From contig DIWI01000093.1 in assembly GCA_002428415.1 (NCBI GenBank), positions 6,155-70,154 on the forward strand: a stretch of DNA of 64,000 nucleotides, written 5' to 3'. This document shows positions 25,607-34,729 of the stretch, piece after piece. Position 1 is the first letter of the stretch. Each line of letters begins with the position of its first letter. A model generated the notes under the pieces. That model was not told the origin of the DNA. It ran no database searches and was given only the letters and a program-made list of their open reading frames with translations. Source of the stretch: Clostridiaceae bacterium UBA6110 (GTDB lineage Bacteria; Bacillota; Clostridia; Clostridiales; Clostridiaceae). The translations under genes were made by a program, and so were the position numbers.

Positions 25607-26479
25607 CTATCCAATATCAGTTTCCATTCCTCTTGTTTCATCCATCAGGAACATGAACCTATCACGTCCTTCTGCAATCCTTTCTTCTAGAAAATCTGCA
25701 AATCCCTCATGGAAAATCTCATCCTCAATGCCAAAATCGAAGGCAAGCTTCATGTTGACCTCTGCATCATGAATGCTGCCGGCTATGTCCTGAACTGCCT
25801 TCAGACGCGCACGCCAGACAGCCCCTCCAAAGTCGCGCTCTTCCTCTGCAAGCTCCAGACTGTATAGTGCCTTCTTTACAGCAATCCTGTACTTATGTAT
25901 GCTGCGCTTTTTTCCAAAGCTTCTGGCTGCCTGTACCCTGAGCTCCTCGAGCATGCTGCTTAACCTGCGCTTTGCAAATGAACCGAAATCCCCTTGAAGC
26001 TTGGCTTCATCCGTCAGCTTCAGTGATATCATCTCATCACCAAGCCTCTTCACTGTTTTCAGAATCAGTTCCCGGTCCTCTTCTCCGGGTATTGATCCGG
26101 ATTGTATTTTCATGATCATGTCGTAAGCACTTTCCTTGTGGTCCGGATTTTCCCTCGCATAATCCTTCAACGATTTTACAAGCATGTCCGCTTCCCGCTT
26201 TTCACCGAAAGCACTTATGGCATCCTTAAGCATTTTGTCAGCCGATTCAAAATCAGAGCCACTGATTAGAGGATAGAACAAATAGAGTATGGAGGTAAGG
26301 ACCCGGATATCCACTCTCACATCATGCACTGGTTCAGGATCCTCCTGATCTTTGAAGTGCCTGGCAAGGTCTGTTTCAAGCCTTGCCAGGGTTTTTCGGA
26401 TCAGCGAAAGATATGCATCATCGCACCGTTCTGCCACTATTCCAGTTGAAGCCCGGGCTGCAACCCTTGAAGTCTTCAT
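25607..26479 (-). CDS. CHAD-domain protein
   Basis: A 290-residue soluble, helical, charged protein. The motif PVHDVRVDIRVLTSILYLF (about residues 50-68) and a second His/Arg/Lys-rich repeat (SIHKYRIAVKKALYSLEL) match CHAD domains, whose conserved His and basic residues bind polyphosphate. No CYTH domain is attached. The ATG overlaps the end of the macro-domain gene; a TTG two codons earlier is possible, and no clear ribosome site is seen, so coupling is likely. The pair sits inside an otherwise standard coaBC-priA block. Confidence 0.85.
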   Translation of the reverse strand: MKTSRVAARASTGIVAERCDDAYLSLIRKTLARLETDLARHFKDQEDPEPVHDVRVDIRVLTSILYLFYPLISGSDFESADKMLKDAISAFGEKREADMLVKSLKDYARENPDHKESAYDMIMKIQSGSIPGEEDRELILKTVKRLGDEMISLKLTDEAKLQGDFGSFAKRRLSSMLEELRVQAARSFGKKRSIHKYRIAVKKALYSLELAEEERDFGGAVWRARLKAVQDIAGSIHDAEVNMKLAFDFGIEDEIFHEGFADFLEERIAEGRDRFMFLMDETRGMETDIG

Positions 26480-26481
26480 GA

Positions 26482-26991
26482 TCAAACACCAACTGAAGCG
26501 GCCTTTAGGGCCTGCAGGTTCCTGTCATCGAAGCAGACCAGGACAACCTTCTCCAAAGTATCATCCTTTCGAAGGAAGTCGTTCACGGCTGACAATTGAG
26601 CCTTGGCAGCTTCCTCCACAGGATACCCATATACTCCAGTGCTTATCGAGGGGAAAGCAATGCTCTTTAATCCATTCAATGCCGCAAGCTCCAGGGACCT
26701 TATGTAGCAGCTGCGAAGAAGACTTGCATTGTCCTGTCCGTTCCTGTAGACCGGACCAACCGTGTGAATGACATGGCGGGCTTTTAGCCTGTAGCCTCTG
26801 GTGATCTTAGCCTCTCCCGTTCTGCAGCCGTTAAGGCTCTTGCACTCCTCAAGGAGTCCGGGACCTGCTGCCCTGTGTATTGCTCCATCGACACCCCCGC
26901 CGCCAAGCAGGCTGCTGTTGGCAGCATTTACTATTGCATCTGTGTCTTGCTGCGTTATGTCTCCCTTGACTATCTCGATCCTTCTGTCCAT
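26482..26991 (-). CDS. Macro-domain ADP-ribose hydrolase
   Basis: A 169-residue single macro domain of the MacroD/YmdB type. The active-site Asn and Asp lie in DAIVNAANSSLLGGGGVDGAIH, and the phosphate loop is PSISTGVYGYP. Family members hydrolyse O-acetyl-ADP-ribose and remove ADP-ribose from acidic residues; some also act on other ADP-ribose adducts. It is cytoplasmic. It overlaps the CHAD gene downstream. No ADP-ribosyltransferase or sirtuin gene is seen in the window. Confidence 0.93.
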   Translation of the reverse strand: MDRRIEIVKGDITQQDTDAIVNAANSSLLGGGGVDGAIHRAAGPGLLEECKSLNGCRTGEAKITRGYRLKARHVIHTVGPVYRNGQDNASLLRSCYIRSLELAALNGLKSIAFPSISTGVYGYPVEEAAKAQLSAVNDFLRKDDTLEKVVLVCFDDRNLQALKAASVGV

Positions 26992-27084
26992 GGCTATACC
27001 TCCTGGTACTATCTACTTAGATTATACAGCCTTGACCAGTCTACAGGAACTTCCGGAGGAAGAAAGCAGAAATATTGCAAATTC

Positions 27085-27111
27085 AAAGGACCACGTTCTC
27101 CATGGTCCTTT
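27085..27111 (-). terminator. Terminator after coaBC
   Basis: A 9-bp stem (AAAGGACCA/TGGTCCTTT) lies 7 bases after the coaBC stop; the tail is only moderately T-rich. It would separate coaBC from the macro-CHAD-priA genes. Confidence 0.65.
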
Positions 27112-27117
27112 ATCCGC

Positions 27118-28296
27118 CTATTCCTTTTTAAGGATTTCATCAAGAAGCCTGTCGGCTGTTTCCCTTTTGGTCAACTCCCCGAAAGATGTCTTTTTACCAT
27201 CCCTGGAATACAGCACCAGAGAATTCCTGTCCTCTCCAAAGACCTTGCCTCCGGAAATGTCATTTGCCGCTATGAAGTCGAGGTTCTTCTTTTCCAGCTT
27301 GTCGACAGCATATTTTTCGATATCGTGGGATTCCGCTGCAAAGCCTACCAGCACCTGCTGCTTCTTTCTCTCACCCATCTCACGCAGTATGTCATTATCC
27401 TTCTCGAGCTCGATGATTAAAGGACCATCCGTCTTCTTTATCTTGGTCTCAGAATAGTTCCTGACCTTGAAATCTGATACAGCAGCCGCCTTTATGACAT
27501 AATCCATCGAGTCATACACTGACAGCGCAGCATCTCTCATCTCGCTGTTTGTCCTTGCTTCAACAAGTCTGACTCCGGTTGGAAGAGGCACGGTAACCTC
27601 ACCATAGACAAGCGTCACTTCCGCTCCTCTGTCCCTTGCAGCTTCAGCGATGCTTATCCCCATCTTACCTGAGGACCTGTTGCTGATGAGCCTTACCGGG
27701 TCAATGGGAGCTACGGTTCCGCCTGCAGTTACAAGTACCTTTTTGCCTTGAAAATCATTTTTGGGGTAAAGGAGCCTGAGAATATCATCAACGATATCCT
27801 GTACGTTTGCCAGCTTCCCTTCGCCCACATCACCGCATGCCAGCCTTCCTGATCCAGGCATTGTAAAGCTGAAGCCAAGGCTTTTGAGCTTCGCTATGTT
27901 TTCCTGGACTATGGGATTTCCGAACATCTTGGTGTTCATTGCGGGAGCTATGAGCTTTTTGGCTTCAGTTGCCATTATTGATGTTGTTATGAAATCGTCG
28001 GCGATTCCTCCTGCTATTTTCCCTATGATGTTTGCCGTAGCAGGAACGATTGCGAATACATCCGCCTTTTTCGCCAGTGATATATGTGCTATCTCCCAGG
28101 TCTTGGGCTCCATGAACATGTCCGTGAGGACCGGGTTCTGGCTGAGTGACTGGAACGACAGCGGGCGCACGAACTCCTGGGCTGACGCAGACATCGCGAC
28201 GTCTACCTCAATACCGAGCTTCTTTAGCGCAGACACGACCTCAAGGGCCTTGTATGCAGCAATGCCCCCTGTAACACCTATCACCACGTTCTTCAA
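27118..28296 (-). CDS. coaBC: Bifunctional phosphopantothenoylcysteine decarboxylase / phosphopantothenate-cysteine ligase
   Basis: CoaBC makes 4'-phosphopantetheine from phosphopantothenate and cysteine in two steps of CoA synthesis. The 392-residue fusion has a flavin CoaC half (GGIAAYKA, ATANIIGKIAGGIADD, catalytic PAMNTKM) and a CoaB half (VTAGGTVAPIDPVR, SNRSSGKMG, KAAAVSDF). It starts with TTG just after the rpoZ stop, preceded by GGAGTG. It closes the yicC-remA-gmk-rpoZ-coaBC operon. Confidence 0.97.
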   Translation of the reverse strand: MKNVVIGVTGGIAAYKALEVVSALKKLGIEVDVAMSASAQEFVRPLSFQSLSQNPVLTDMFMEPKTWEIAHISLAKKADVFAIVPATANIIGKIAGGIADDFITTSIMATEAKKLIAPAMNTKMFGNPIVQENIAKLKSLGFSFTMPGSGRLACGDVGEGKLANVQDIVDDILRLLYPKNDFQGKKVLVTAGGTVAPIDPVRLISNRSSGKMGISIAEAARDRGAEVTLVYGEVTVPLPTGVRLVEARTNSEMRDAALSVYDSMDYVIKAAAVSDFKVRNYSETKIKKTDGPLIIELEKDNDILREMGERKKQQVLVGFAAESHDIEKYAVDKLEKKNLDFIAANDISGGKVFGEDRNSLVLYSRDGKKTSFGELTKRETADRLLDEILKKE

Positions 28297-28297
28297 T

Positions 28298-28513
28298 TTA
28301 CTTCACTCCGTCCTTCAGAGTCTCGTAATGTATCAGTCCTTCATTGACCTCGTTTATAGCTATTGAAAGAGGCTTGTTGCTGTCAAATTCTGTTAGCAGC
28401 GGACTCCCGTCAAGAATCTGCCTTGCCCTTCTTGCTGTCACGGTCACAAGCCTGTACCTGTTATCCACCTTTTCCAGAAGTTCAGTCACCGATGGTTCAA
28501 TCATTGAATGCAT
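28298..28513 (-). CDS. rpoZ: RNA polymerase omega subunit
   Basis: Omega (71 residues) helps assemble RNA polymerase. The segment NRYRLVTVTARRARQIL is the family signature. The start at 28513 is chosen because GGAGG lies 9 bases upstream; Met4 is an alternative. It overlaps the gmk end by 17 bases, and gmk-rpoZ-coaBC is the normal Firmicutes order. Confidence 0.95.
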   Translation of the reverse strand: MHSMIEPSVTELLEKVDNRYRLVTVTARRARQILDGSPLLTEFDSNKPLSIAINEVNEGLIHYETLKDGVK

Positions 28514-29123
28514 TAAAATTTTCCTCCTTCAAGGATATTAATTCCTTGCTTATCCTGGTTACACGACATTTCTCAGCTACTACTATGCTCCTGAGCTTTT
28601 CGTAGGACTCTGCCACAGTCTTGTTTATTATAGCGTAATTGTACTTGGAAACATAGTTGAGCTCATCGAAGGCTGCCCTGAACCTTGTGATCAGTGATTC
28701 AGGTGTTTCGCTTCCTCTTCCCACTATCCTCTTCCTTAGCTCGCTCATGGTAGGAGGCAGAATGAACACGAATATGCCTTCCGTTGTATTCTCCTGGACG
28801 TTCAGCGCGCCCTGTATATCTATCTCCAGAATTACGTCGACTCCTTCAGAAAGCTTCTTTTCAACCTCTGAACGGGGAGTGCCGTAATAGTTGCCGTATA
28901 CCTCGGCATATTCGAGAAAGTCGTCCTCAGCGATCCTCCTCTCGAATTCCTCCCGGCTTAAGAAAAAGTAGCTTTCGCCATGGACCTCCCCTGCTCGGGG
29001 CTGCCTCGTTGTTGCAGACACAGAATTCCAGACGTCCCTGTTCTTTTCAGTATATTCCCTGCAGACTGTTCCCTTGCCTGCACCTGAAGGTCCTGAGAGG
29101 ACCAGAAGCAATCCTCTATTCAT
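28497..29123 (-). CDS. gmk: Guanylate kinase
   Basis: Gmk phosphorylates GMP to GDP. The 208-residue protein shows the P-loop SGPSGAGKGTV (residues 9-19), the GMP-binding VSATTRQPRAGEVHG and ILEIDIQGA. It overlaps remA upstream by 8 bases and rpoZ downstream by 17, so the operon is tightly packed. Confidence 0.98.
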   Translation of the reverse strand: MNRGLLLVLSGPSGAGKGTVCREYTEKNRDVWNSVSATTRQPRAGEVHGESYFFLSREEFERRIAEDDFLEYAEVYGNYYGTPRSEVEKKLSEGVDVILEIDIQGALNVQENTTEGIFVFILPPTMSELRKRIVGRGSETPESLITRFRAAFDELNYVSKYNYAIINKTVAESYEKLRSIVVAEKCRVTRISKELISLKEENFNAFND

Positions 29124-29391
29124 CTATACCGACCTCATCGATCTGGCCGTCCATGGACTGAAGCCTGTGTGCAACTGTCTCCGGCTGCACCGCGGAGAGT
29201 ATGATATGGTCTGAATCCGTTATGATTACCGCTCTGGTCCTTCTTCCATAGGTGGCATCTATGAGCATGCCCCTGTCCCTTGCCTCCTGGATTATCCTTT
29301 TTATTGGTGCTGATTCCGGGCTTACTATCGCCACCAGCTTGTTGGCGGAGACTATGTTCCCGAATCCAATGTTGACAAGCTTTATCGCCAT
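29116..29391 (-). CDS. remA: Extracellular matrix regulator RemA (DUF370)
   Basis: RemA is a small DNA-binding regulator found only in Firmicutes and relatives; in Bacillus it activates biofilm matrix and osmoprotection genes by oligomerising on DNA. The 91-residue protein carries the family core INIGFGN-like VNIGFGNIVSANKLVAIV, ATYGRRTRAV and DSDHIILSA. The start MAIKLVN is chosen because AAGGAGG sits 6 bases upstream. It precedes gmk as in Bacillus. Confidence 0.95.
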   Translation of the reverse strand: MAIKLVNIGFGNIVSANKLVAIVSPESAPIKRIIQEARDRGMLIDATYGRRTRAVIITDSDHIILSAVQPETVAHRLQSMDGQIDEVGIDE

Positions 29392-29422
29392 GAGAACCTC
29401 CTTAGTTCGCATGAGAGACGCA

Positions 29423-30301
29423 TCACTCTATGTTCTGCATCTGCTCCCTTATTTTTTCGATGTCGTTCTTTATTTCCAGGACGGTGTTCGTTATTGTGAT
29501 GTCCACCGATTTGGATGCCATGGTGTTAGCTTCCCTGTTCATCTCCTGAGCCAGGAAATCAAGCTTCCTTCCGACAGGCTCCTCCTCTGAGAGGAATGAC
29601 CTGAACTGCTCCATATGGCTTGAAAGCCTCGTTATCTCCTCGTCTATGCTGGCTCTGTCAGTATATAAGGCAACTTCAAGCGCAACTCTGTTCTCATCTA
29701 CCGGTATCTGGTCCATTATGCCCTTGAGCCTTTCAAACAGCTTTTCCCTGTAGGCGGGCATGACTGAAATCTCCCGTACCTTTATGACCTCAAGCTTTTC
29801 CAGAATAGAGTCAGCCTTTTGAAGCATGTCCCGCTTCAGAAGCTCCCCTTCCTTCTGTCTCATGTCCTGCATTATGGTTGCTGAATCCCTTACTGCCCTT
29901 TCGAGAAGTATCCAAATCTCATCCAGGTTCTCTTCGGTCTCTTCAGTATAGACCACGTCCGGAAACTTTGATATCAGCGAAACCGAAACATCGTCGACAA
30001 GGCCGAATTCATCCCTCATTTTCTTCAGGACAGATGCATATCTTCCAGCCAGAGATTCATTGTACTTGACTTCAAGGTCGTCTTTGATATGGTTCCTGTA
30101 GGTTATGAACATGTCGAGCTTTCCCCTGGTGATGTACTCCTGGAGAGTCTTCCTCATCCTGTCTTCCAATGGGAACAGGCTCTTTGGCATTCTTATGTTG
30201 ACGTCGAAATATCTGTGGTTTACTCCCTTAAGCTCCACAATGACGCTTCTCTTGCCGTCATCGGCCAGGGCTCTTCCGAAGCCCGTCATACTTTTTATCA
30301 T
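29423..30301 (-). CDS. yicC: YicC/YloC endoribonuclease family protein
   Basis: A 292-residue YicC-family protein; members are metal-dependent endoribonucleases implicated in small-RNA turnover. The N-terminus MIKSMTGFGRA, the segment VELKGVNHRYFD and the C-terminal FLAQEMNREANTMASKS are diagnostic. The start is fixed by GGAGGA 5 bases upstream. It is the first gene of the yicC-remA-gmk-rpoZ-coaBC operon, with a promoter at 30329-30358. Confidence 0.95.
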   Translation of the reverse strand: MIKSMTGFGRALADDGKRSVIVELKGVNHRYFDVNIRMPKSLFPLEDRMRKTLQEYITRGKLDMFITYRNHIKDDLEVKYNESLAGRYASVLKKMRDEFGLVDDVSVSLISKFPDVVYTEETEENLDEIWILLERAVRDSATIMQDMRQKEGELLKRDMLQKADSILEKLEVIKVREISVMPAYREKLFERLKGIMDQIPVDENRVALEVALYTDRASIDEEITRLSSHMEQFRSFLSEEEPVGRKLDFLAQEMNREANTMASKSVDITITNTVLEIKNDIEKIREQMQNIE

Positions 30302-30328
30302 GAGATCCTCCGATTTCAGTTTATAAAC

Positions 30329-30358
30329 ATTATAGCTGTACGGCGGCACAAAGTTCAA
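30329..30358 (-). promoter_or_regulatory. yicC operon promoter
   Basis: TTGAAC (30353-30358) and TATAAT (30329-30334) are 18 bases apart on the minus strand. No terminator is seen between the asparaginase gene and this promoter. Confidence 0.75.
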
Positions 30359-30368
30359 GCATCAGGCA

Positions 30369-31367
30369 CTATGTCACGAGATGCGGATACAGGTCATGCT
30401 CAAACCATTCCCTCACATCATCCGGGTCATGGAAGAGCGAAAGTGCCACCATAAGCTTTATCCTTGCCTTCTGTCCCGGCAGACTCTCCCCGAATATCAC
30501 TCCCATGGTCCTCAGGTGTTTTCCGCCGCCCTCATAGCCATAGCTCTCGTATACCCTGCCTTCATAGCATCTGGATACGATAACCACAGGTATCCCTTTG
30601 GACAAAGCATATCTTATGCCTTCCACCATCTGCGGAGGCACGTTGCCTCTTCCAAGGGCCTCGATTACGATCCCTTTGTCTCCCTTGTCAACTGAGAACC
30701 TGATAAATGAGGAGTCCATTCCGGCACAGGCCTTTATCAATGAAACCCTCGATTCTACCTTTGACACGCTCCTGCATTGCCTGCCTGACGCTACCCTGTA
30801 GTATATCACACTATTGTTGTCTATTATCCCTATGGGACCGAATAAAGGCGTCCTGAAAGCGTTGAGAGCCATTGAATTGGCCTTGGTGACCTCAGAAGCG
30901 GAATGCAGCTCGCCATTCATGCAGACAAGGACCCCTCTCCCTTTGGATGTTTCCGAGGATGCGGCCACTATTGCCTGGGCCAGGTTGAACGGTCCGTCAT
31001 AGCCGAGCTCTGACCCGCTCCTCATTGAGCCGGTCACAACTATCGGCTTTACGGTCTCAATCGTAAGGTCCAGAAGATAAGCTGTTTCCTCCAGAGTATC
31101 CGTACCATGGGTTATTACGATCCCGTATATTCCTTCATCTTCCAGCAGCTTCCTGACATAGGCCTGCAGGTCCATTATGCGATCTATTGTCATGTGGGGA
31201 CTCGGAACTGAGCTGAAGTTATGTGAGACCACCTCAGCATGTTCTTCAATTCCAGTGACCATGCTCATTATCTCCTCGCCGGTAAGCGTCGGGACTGCAG
31301 CCTTGAGCTTCGGGTCCAGCTTCATTGAGATGGTTCCCCCGTTGAACACCACAGCGATTTTTCTCAT
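30369..31367 (-). CDS. ansA: Type I L-asparaginase
   Basis: The enzyme hydrolyses asparagine to aspartate and ammonia. The 332-residue protein shows the first active-site threonine in FNGGTISM, the second in THGTDTLEETA, and VVTGSMR. There is no signal peptide, so it is the cytoplasmic type I enzyme. Its ATG follows the stop of the preceding methyltransferase directly. It is the last gene of the lspA operon. Confidence 0.94.
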   Translation of the reverse strand: MRKIAVVFNGGTISMKLDPKLKAAVPTLTGEEIMSMVTGIEEHAEVVSHNFSSVPSPHMTIDRIMDLQAYVRKLLEDEGIYGIVITHGTDTLEETAYLLDLTIETVKPIVVTGSMRSGSELGYDGPFNLAQAIVAASSETSKGRGVLVCMNGELHSASEVTKANSMALNAFRTPLFGPIGIIDNNSVIYYRVASGRQCRSVSKVESRVSLIKACAGMDSSFIRFSVDKGDKGIVIEALGRGNVPPQMVEGIRYALSKGIPVVIVSRCYEGRVYESYGYEGGGKHLRTMGVIFGESLPGQKARIKLMVALSLFHDPDDVREWFEHDLYPHLVT

Positions 31368-32495
31368 TTAAGTCACCTTTTTTTCAGCGAAATACTGGTA
31401 GTAGTATGTCATTATCCTTCCATTGTAAAGTTTCCTGTTTTTTGAGGCCTTTCTGCCGAATGCCTTCTCGAAGCCGTCCATGCTTGAAAGGACGAAGTAG
31501 TCCGCATCCTGCATCCTGGCCTTGTCCCTGCCTAGCTTCGTCATGAGTGAAGCGACCTCATCAGCCTCTCCCATTCTTTCCCCGTAGGGTGGGTTTGTTA
31601 TAAGTATGATCTCCCTGTCATTAATCGTCAGGTTCCTGAAATCTTCCTTGTAGAAATATATGTTGTCAAAGACACCTGCCTTCTTGGCATTGATCCTTGC
31701 AGTGCTCAGGACATATGAGTCATTGTCGTAGCCTGTAATTGACAGCTTCCTTCTCTTCTCAGCAAGCTTTGCACCCTCCCTGACCTGTTCCCAGATGTCC
31801 GAAGGGAAAGTTGGCCAGGTCTCCGACACAAAGGACCTTGATATGCCAGGAGCTATGTTCTGAGCTATCATCGCAGCTTCGATCAATATTGTTCCCGACC
31901 CGCAGAAAGGATCCACAAGCGGCCTCTCCCCGTCATACCCTGCAATCAGGACAAGAGCCGCTGCAAGCGTCTCCTTCAGAGGAGCTGTTCCGGAGCTTTC
32001 CCTGTAGCCTCTCTTATGAAGTCCGGGGCCTGAGGTGTCAAGCGTCAGAGTCACCCTATCCTTAAGGATACCGACCTCTATCTTGTATACCGGTCCGTCT
32101 TCAGGAAACAATTCATTCCTGTATGTCTTCCTCATTGAGTCAACGACTGCCTTCTTGACGATGCTCTGGCAGTCAGGAACACTGTGGAGAGTACTCTTCA
32201 CTGATTTCCCGGTAACGTGCATCTTGCCGTCAAGCGGCACTATGGAAGGAAAGTCAACAGCCAGTGTTCCCTGGTAAAGCTCCTCGAAGGAAAATGCATC
32301 GAATTCAGACAGGCAGATGAGCACCCTTTCTGCAGTCCTCAGGTGAATGTTGCAGATTGCGATGTCCATCTCGTCACCCTCGAACATGACTCTGCCATTT
32401 TCAAGCTTAAGGTCCTCGTATCCCAGTTCCTTAAGCTCCCTTGCGGTGACGTTCTCAAGTCCGAAGGCGCATGTGGCTATGATCTTATAATCCAT
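31368..32495 (-). CDS. THUMP-domain rRNA guanine-N2 methyltransferase (YpsC/RlmL-like)
   Basis: A 375-residue class I RNA methyltransferase with an N-terminal THUMP domain (residues 1-150) and a SAM domain with DPFCGSGTILIEAA and the catalytic TNPPYGERMG. This matches the Firmicutes YpsC family, related to the RlmL N-terminal half that methylates G2445 of 23S rRNA. The start MDYKIIAT is set by GGGAG upstream; the longer frame overlaps exoA. The exact target base is inferred from the family. Confidence 0.9.
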   Translation of the reverse strand: MDYKIIATCAFGLENVTARELKELGYEDLKLENGRVMFEGDEMDIAICNIHLRTAERVLICLSEFDAFSFEELYQGTLAVDFPSIVPLDGKMHVTGKSVKSTLHSVPDCQSIVKKAVVDSMRKTYRNELFPEDGPVYKIEVGILKDRVTLTLDTSGPGLHKRGYRESSGTAPLKETLAAALVLIAGYDGERPLVDPFCGSGTILIEAAMIAQNIAPGISRSFVSETWPTFPSDIWEQVREGAKLAEKRRKLSITGYDNDSYVLSTARINAKKAGVFDNIYFYKEDFRNLTINDREIILITNPPYGERMGEADEVASLMTKLGRDKARMQDADYFVLSSMDGFEKAFGRKASKNRKLYNGRIMTYYYQYFAEKKVT

Positions 32496-33270
32496 TATTT
32501 TCTCCCTCGGCGATAACCAGCGATATAGGGCAGTGGTCAGAGCCAAAATATTCATTGTGTATCCCAGTTTCCATTACAAGGCTTTCCGCATTGTCAGAAA
32601 CCACGAAATAATCTATGCGCCAGCCCACATTCCTGTCCCTGGCCTTGAACCTCTGGTCCCACCATGTGTAGATTTCAGTTTCCGGATTCAGCTCCCTGAA
32701 GACATCCCTGAAGCCTGAAGCGAGAAGCCTTGTGAACCACTCCCTCTCAACAGGCAGGAAGCCCGAGGTTGTTTCGTTGGATTTTGGATTCTTAAGGTCT
32801 ATCTCATTGTGGGCAACATTGAAGTCGCCAGTTATGATCACATTCCGGCCAGCTTCCCTTAGAGCCTTGAACTCCTGAAGCAGGTCCTCGTAGAACCTCA
32901 TCTTGTAGGCAAGCCTGTCCTCACCTCTTCCCCCATTTGGAAAATAGATGTTGAACAGAGTGACTGTCCCCTTGTCTATCCTTATTACCCTGCCTTCGGC
33001 ATCATAATCAGGTATCCCTATACCAATACTTACGCTGTCTACAGGTATCCTTATGTATGCCGCGACGCCGCTATAGCCTTTTCTGAGTGCTGAATGCATG
33101 TGGAGTGTGTAGCCCATATCCTTCAGGAAATGTTCATCCTCCAGCTGGCTTTCCTGCATCTTGGTTTCCTGTATGAGAAGTATGTCTGCATCAAGGAGAG
33201 CGACGTTCTCCCTGAATCCCTTTTTAGTTATGGCCCTGAGCCCGTTTACGTTCCATGAAACAATCTTCAT
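32485..33270 (-). CDS. exoA: Exodeoxyribonuclease III
   Basis: ExoA/Xth is an AP endonuclease and 3'-5' exonuclease for base-excision repair. The 261-residue protein has MKIVSWNVNGLRA, the metal-binding LQETKMQ, the YFPNGGRGEDR loop, GDFNVAHNEID and the closing GSDHCPI. It is in the lspA operon after pyrR (9-base gap) and overlaps the next gene by 11 bases. Confidence 0.97.
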   Translation of the reverse strand: MKIVSWNVNGLRAITKKGFRENVALLDADILLIQETKMQESQLEDEHFLKDMGYTLHMHSALRKGYSGVAAYIRIPVDSVSIGIGIPDYDAEGRVIRIDKGTVTLFNIYFPNGGRGEDRLAYKMRFYEDLLQEFKALREAGRNVIITGDFNVAHNEIDLKNPKSNETTSGFLPVEREWFTRLLASGFRDVFRELNPETEIYTWWDQRFKARDRNVGWRIDYFVVSDNAESLVMETGIHNEYFGSDHCPISLVIAEGENNGL

Positions 33271-33279
33271 AATATTCTC

Positions 33280-33816
33280 CTATAGCTCGTACAGCTTTAC
33301 AGCCTCATTGCCGTCTGTTTCCATGAGCTCTACCTGGATCAGCTCCTGCCTTGATGTTGGTATGTTCTTCCCAACGTAATCTGCCCTTATCGGCAGCTCC
33401 CGGTGGCCTCTGTCTATGAGGACGGCAAGCTGGATGCTCTGGGGTCTTCCGTTTGAGAATACCGCATCTATGGCAGCTCTTACGGTTCGACCTGTGAATA
33501 TCACGTCATCCACCAGTATTACCTTCTTCCCCTTTATCTGGACATCAATTGCAGCATCCTTGATCATAGGCATCTCATAGCTCTGCTCGAGGTCGTCCCT
33601 GTAGAACGTAATGTCTACGCTTCCTACAGGTACCTGGGTATCCTCGAATGACCTTATGTTCTCTGCAATCCTCTCAGCAAGAGGCATTCCCCTTCTTTTG
33701 ATCCCTATGAGGACAATGTCATCAACACCCTTGTTCTTTTCGACGATTTCATGGGAAATCCTCGCAATCGCCCTCTTTATGGCCATTTCATCCAAAAGGT
33801 TTGATTTGAAATTCAT
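33280..33816 (-). CDS. pyrR: PyrR pyrimidine regulator / uracil phosphoribosyltransferase
   Basis: PyrR binds pyr mRNA leaders in response to UMP and also has uracil phosphoribosyltransferase activity. The 178-residue protein has the PRPP motif VILVDDVIFTGRTVRAA and the preceding GIKRRGMPLAERI. It overlaps rluD by 4 bases. No pyr biosynthesis gene or PyrR attenuator is seen here, so it acts on transcripts from elsewhere. rluD-pyrR after lspA is a common Firmicutes order. Confidence 0.96.
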   Translation of the reverse strand: MNFKSNLLDEMAIKRAIARISHEIVEKNKGVDDIVLIGIKRRGMPLAERIAENIRSFEDTQVPVGSVDITFYRDDLEQSYEMPMIKDAAIDVQIKGKKVILVDDVIFTGRTVRAAIDAVFSNGRPQSIQLAVLIDRGHRELPIRADYVGKNIPTSRQELIQVELMETDGNEAVKLYEL

Positions 33817-34727
33817 CTCGCGCCACCCTGCCTTTTTAGGTTTTTCAGGTATTCCCTGAATTCATCATGAACCGGTCTCCAGAAAATGAGTCTATTGCCA
33901 TCTGGAACATTGAATCCCAGCTTTGCAGCATGCAGCATCTGACCCCTGGTCCTGTCCTTCTTGCTGCCATATACAAAGTCACCGACCAACGGATGCCCCA
34001 CCGATGCCATATGCACCCTTATCTGATGGGTCCTGCCTGTTTCAAGTCTTACCCTGAGAAGCGTGCAGCCCTTGTATCTTGCAATCACCTTCCAGTGTGT
34101 CACGGCACGTTTCCCATCCTTGTCGATACCCATCTTCAGCCTGTCTTTCTTCGACCTTGCCATGGGTGCATCGACAGTTCCCTCATCGCTTCTGAAGCTT
34201 CCGTGGCAAAGGGCGATATATTCCCTGTCCATGGAATGGTCCTTGAGCTGCTCTGAAAGCAACTGGTGTGCCTTGTCGTTCTTCGCCACAACCAGGAGAC
34301 CGGTGGTATCCTTGTCTATCCTGTGAACTATTCCAGGCCTTAGCACACCGTTTATCCCTGAAAGGTCGCTTATATGGAATAGCAGTGCATTTACCAGAGT
34401 ATCCGTGTAGTTTCCAACTGCGGGATGCACAACCATGCCTTTAGCCTTGTCAACCACAAGCAGGTCCCGGTCCTCATAGACAACATCTATTGGCAGGTCC
34501 TTAGGGACCACTTCAAGTGTATCAAGCTCAGGGAGCGAGACGAGTATGGTCTCCGTGCCCTTCAGTCTGTATGAGGCCTTCCTGTCCTTGTCATCCACCG
34601 TTATGAGGCCATCATCAAGGAGCTTCTGTACATATGACCTGGATAGGTCCTTGAGCTCTTCAGTCATGAATACGTCAAGCCTTTTTCCGTTATCCTCTTC
34701 CTTTGCCAGGAACTGAAGCTCTTCCAA
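33813..34727 (-). CDS. rluD: RluD-family pseudouridine synthase
   Basis: A 304-residue RluA/RluD-type pseudouridine synthase with an N-terminal S4 domain (residues 12-70) and the catalytic HRIDKDTTGLLVVAK motif. It most likely modifies helix 69 of 23S rRNA, though the RluA family has several targets. The start is TTG, just after the lspA stop, with AAGGAT as a weak ribosome site. It overlaps pyrR. Confidence 0.93.
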   Translation of the reverse strand: MEELQFLAKEEDNGKRLDVFMTEELKDLSRSYVQKLLDDGLITVDDKDRKASYRLKGTETILVSLPELDTLEVVPKDLPIDVVYEDRDLLVVDKAKGMVVHPAVGNYTDTLVNALLFHISDLSGINGVLRPGIVHRIDKDTTGLLVVAKNDKAHQLLSEQLKDHSMDREYIALCHGSFRSDEGTVDAPMARSKKDRLKMGIDKDGKRAVTHWKVIARYKGCTLLRVRLETGRTHQIRVHMASVGHPLVGDFVYGSKKDRTRGQMLHAAKLGFNVPDGNRLIFWRPVHDEFREYLKNLKRQGGAR

Positions 34728-34729
34728 AT

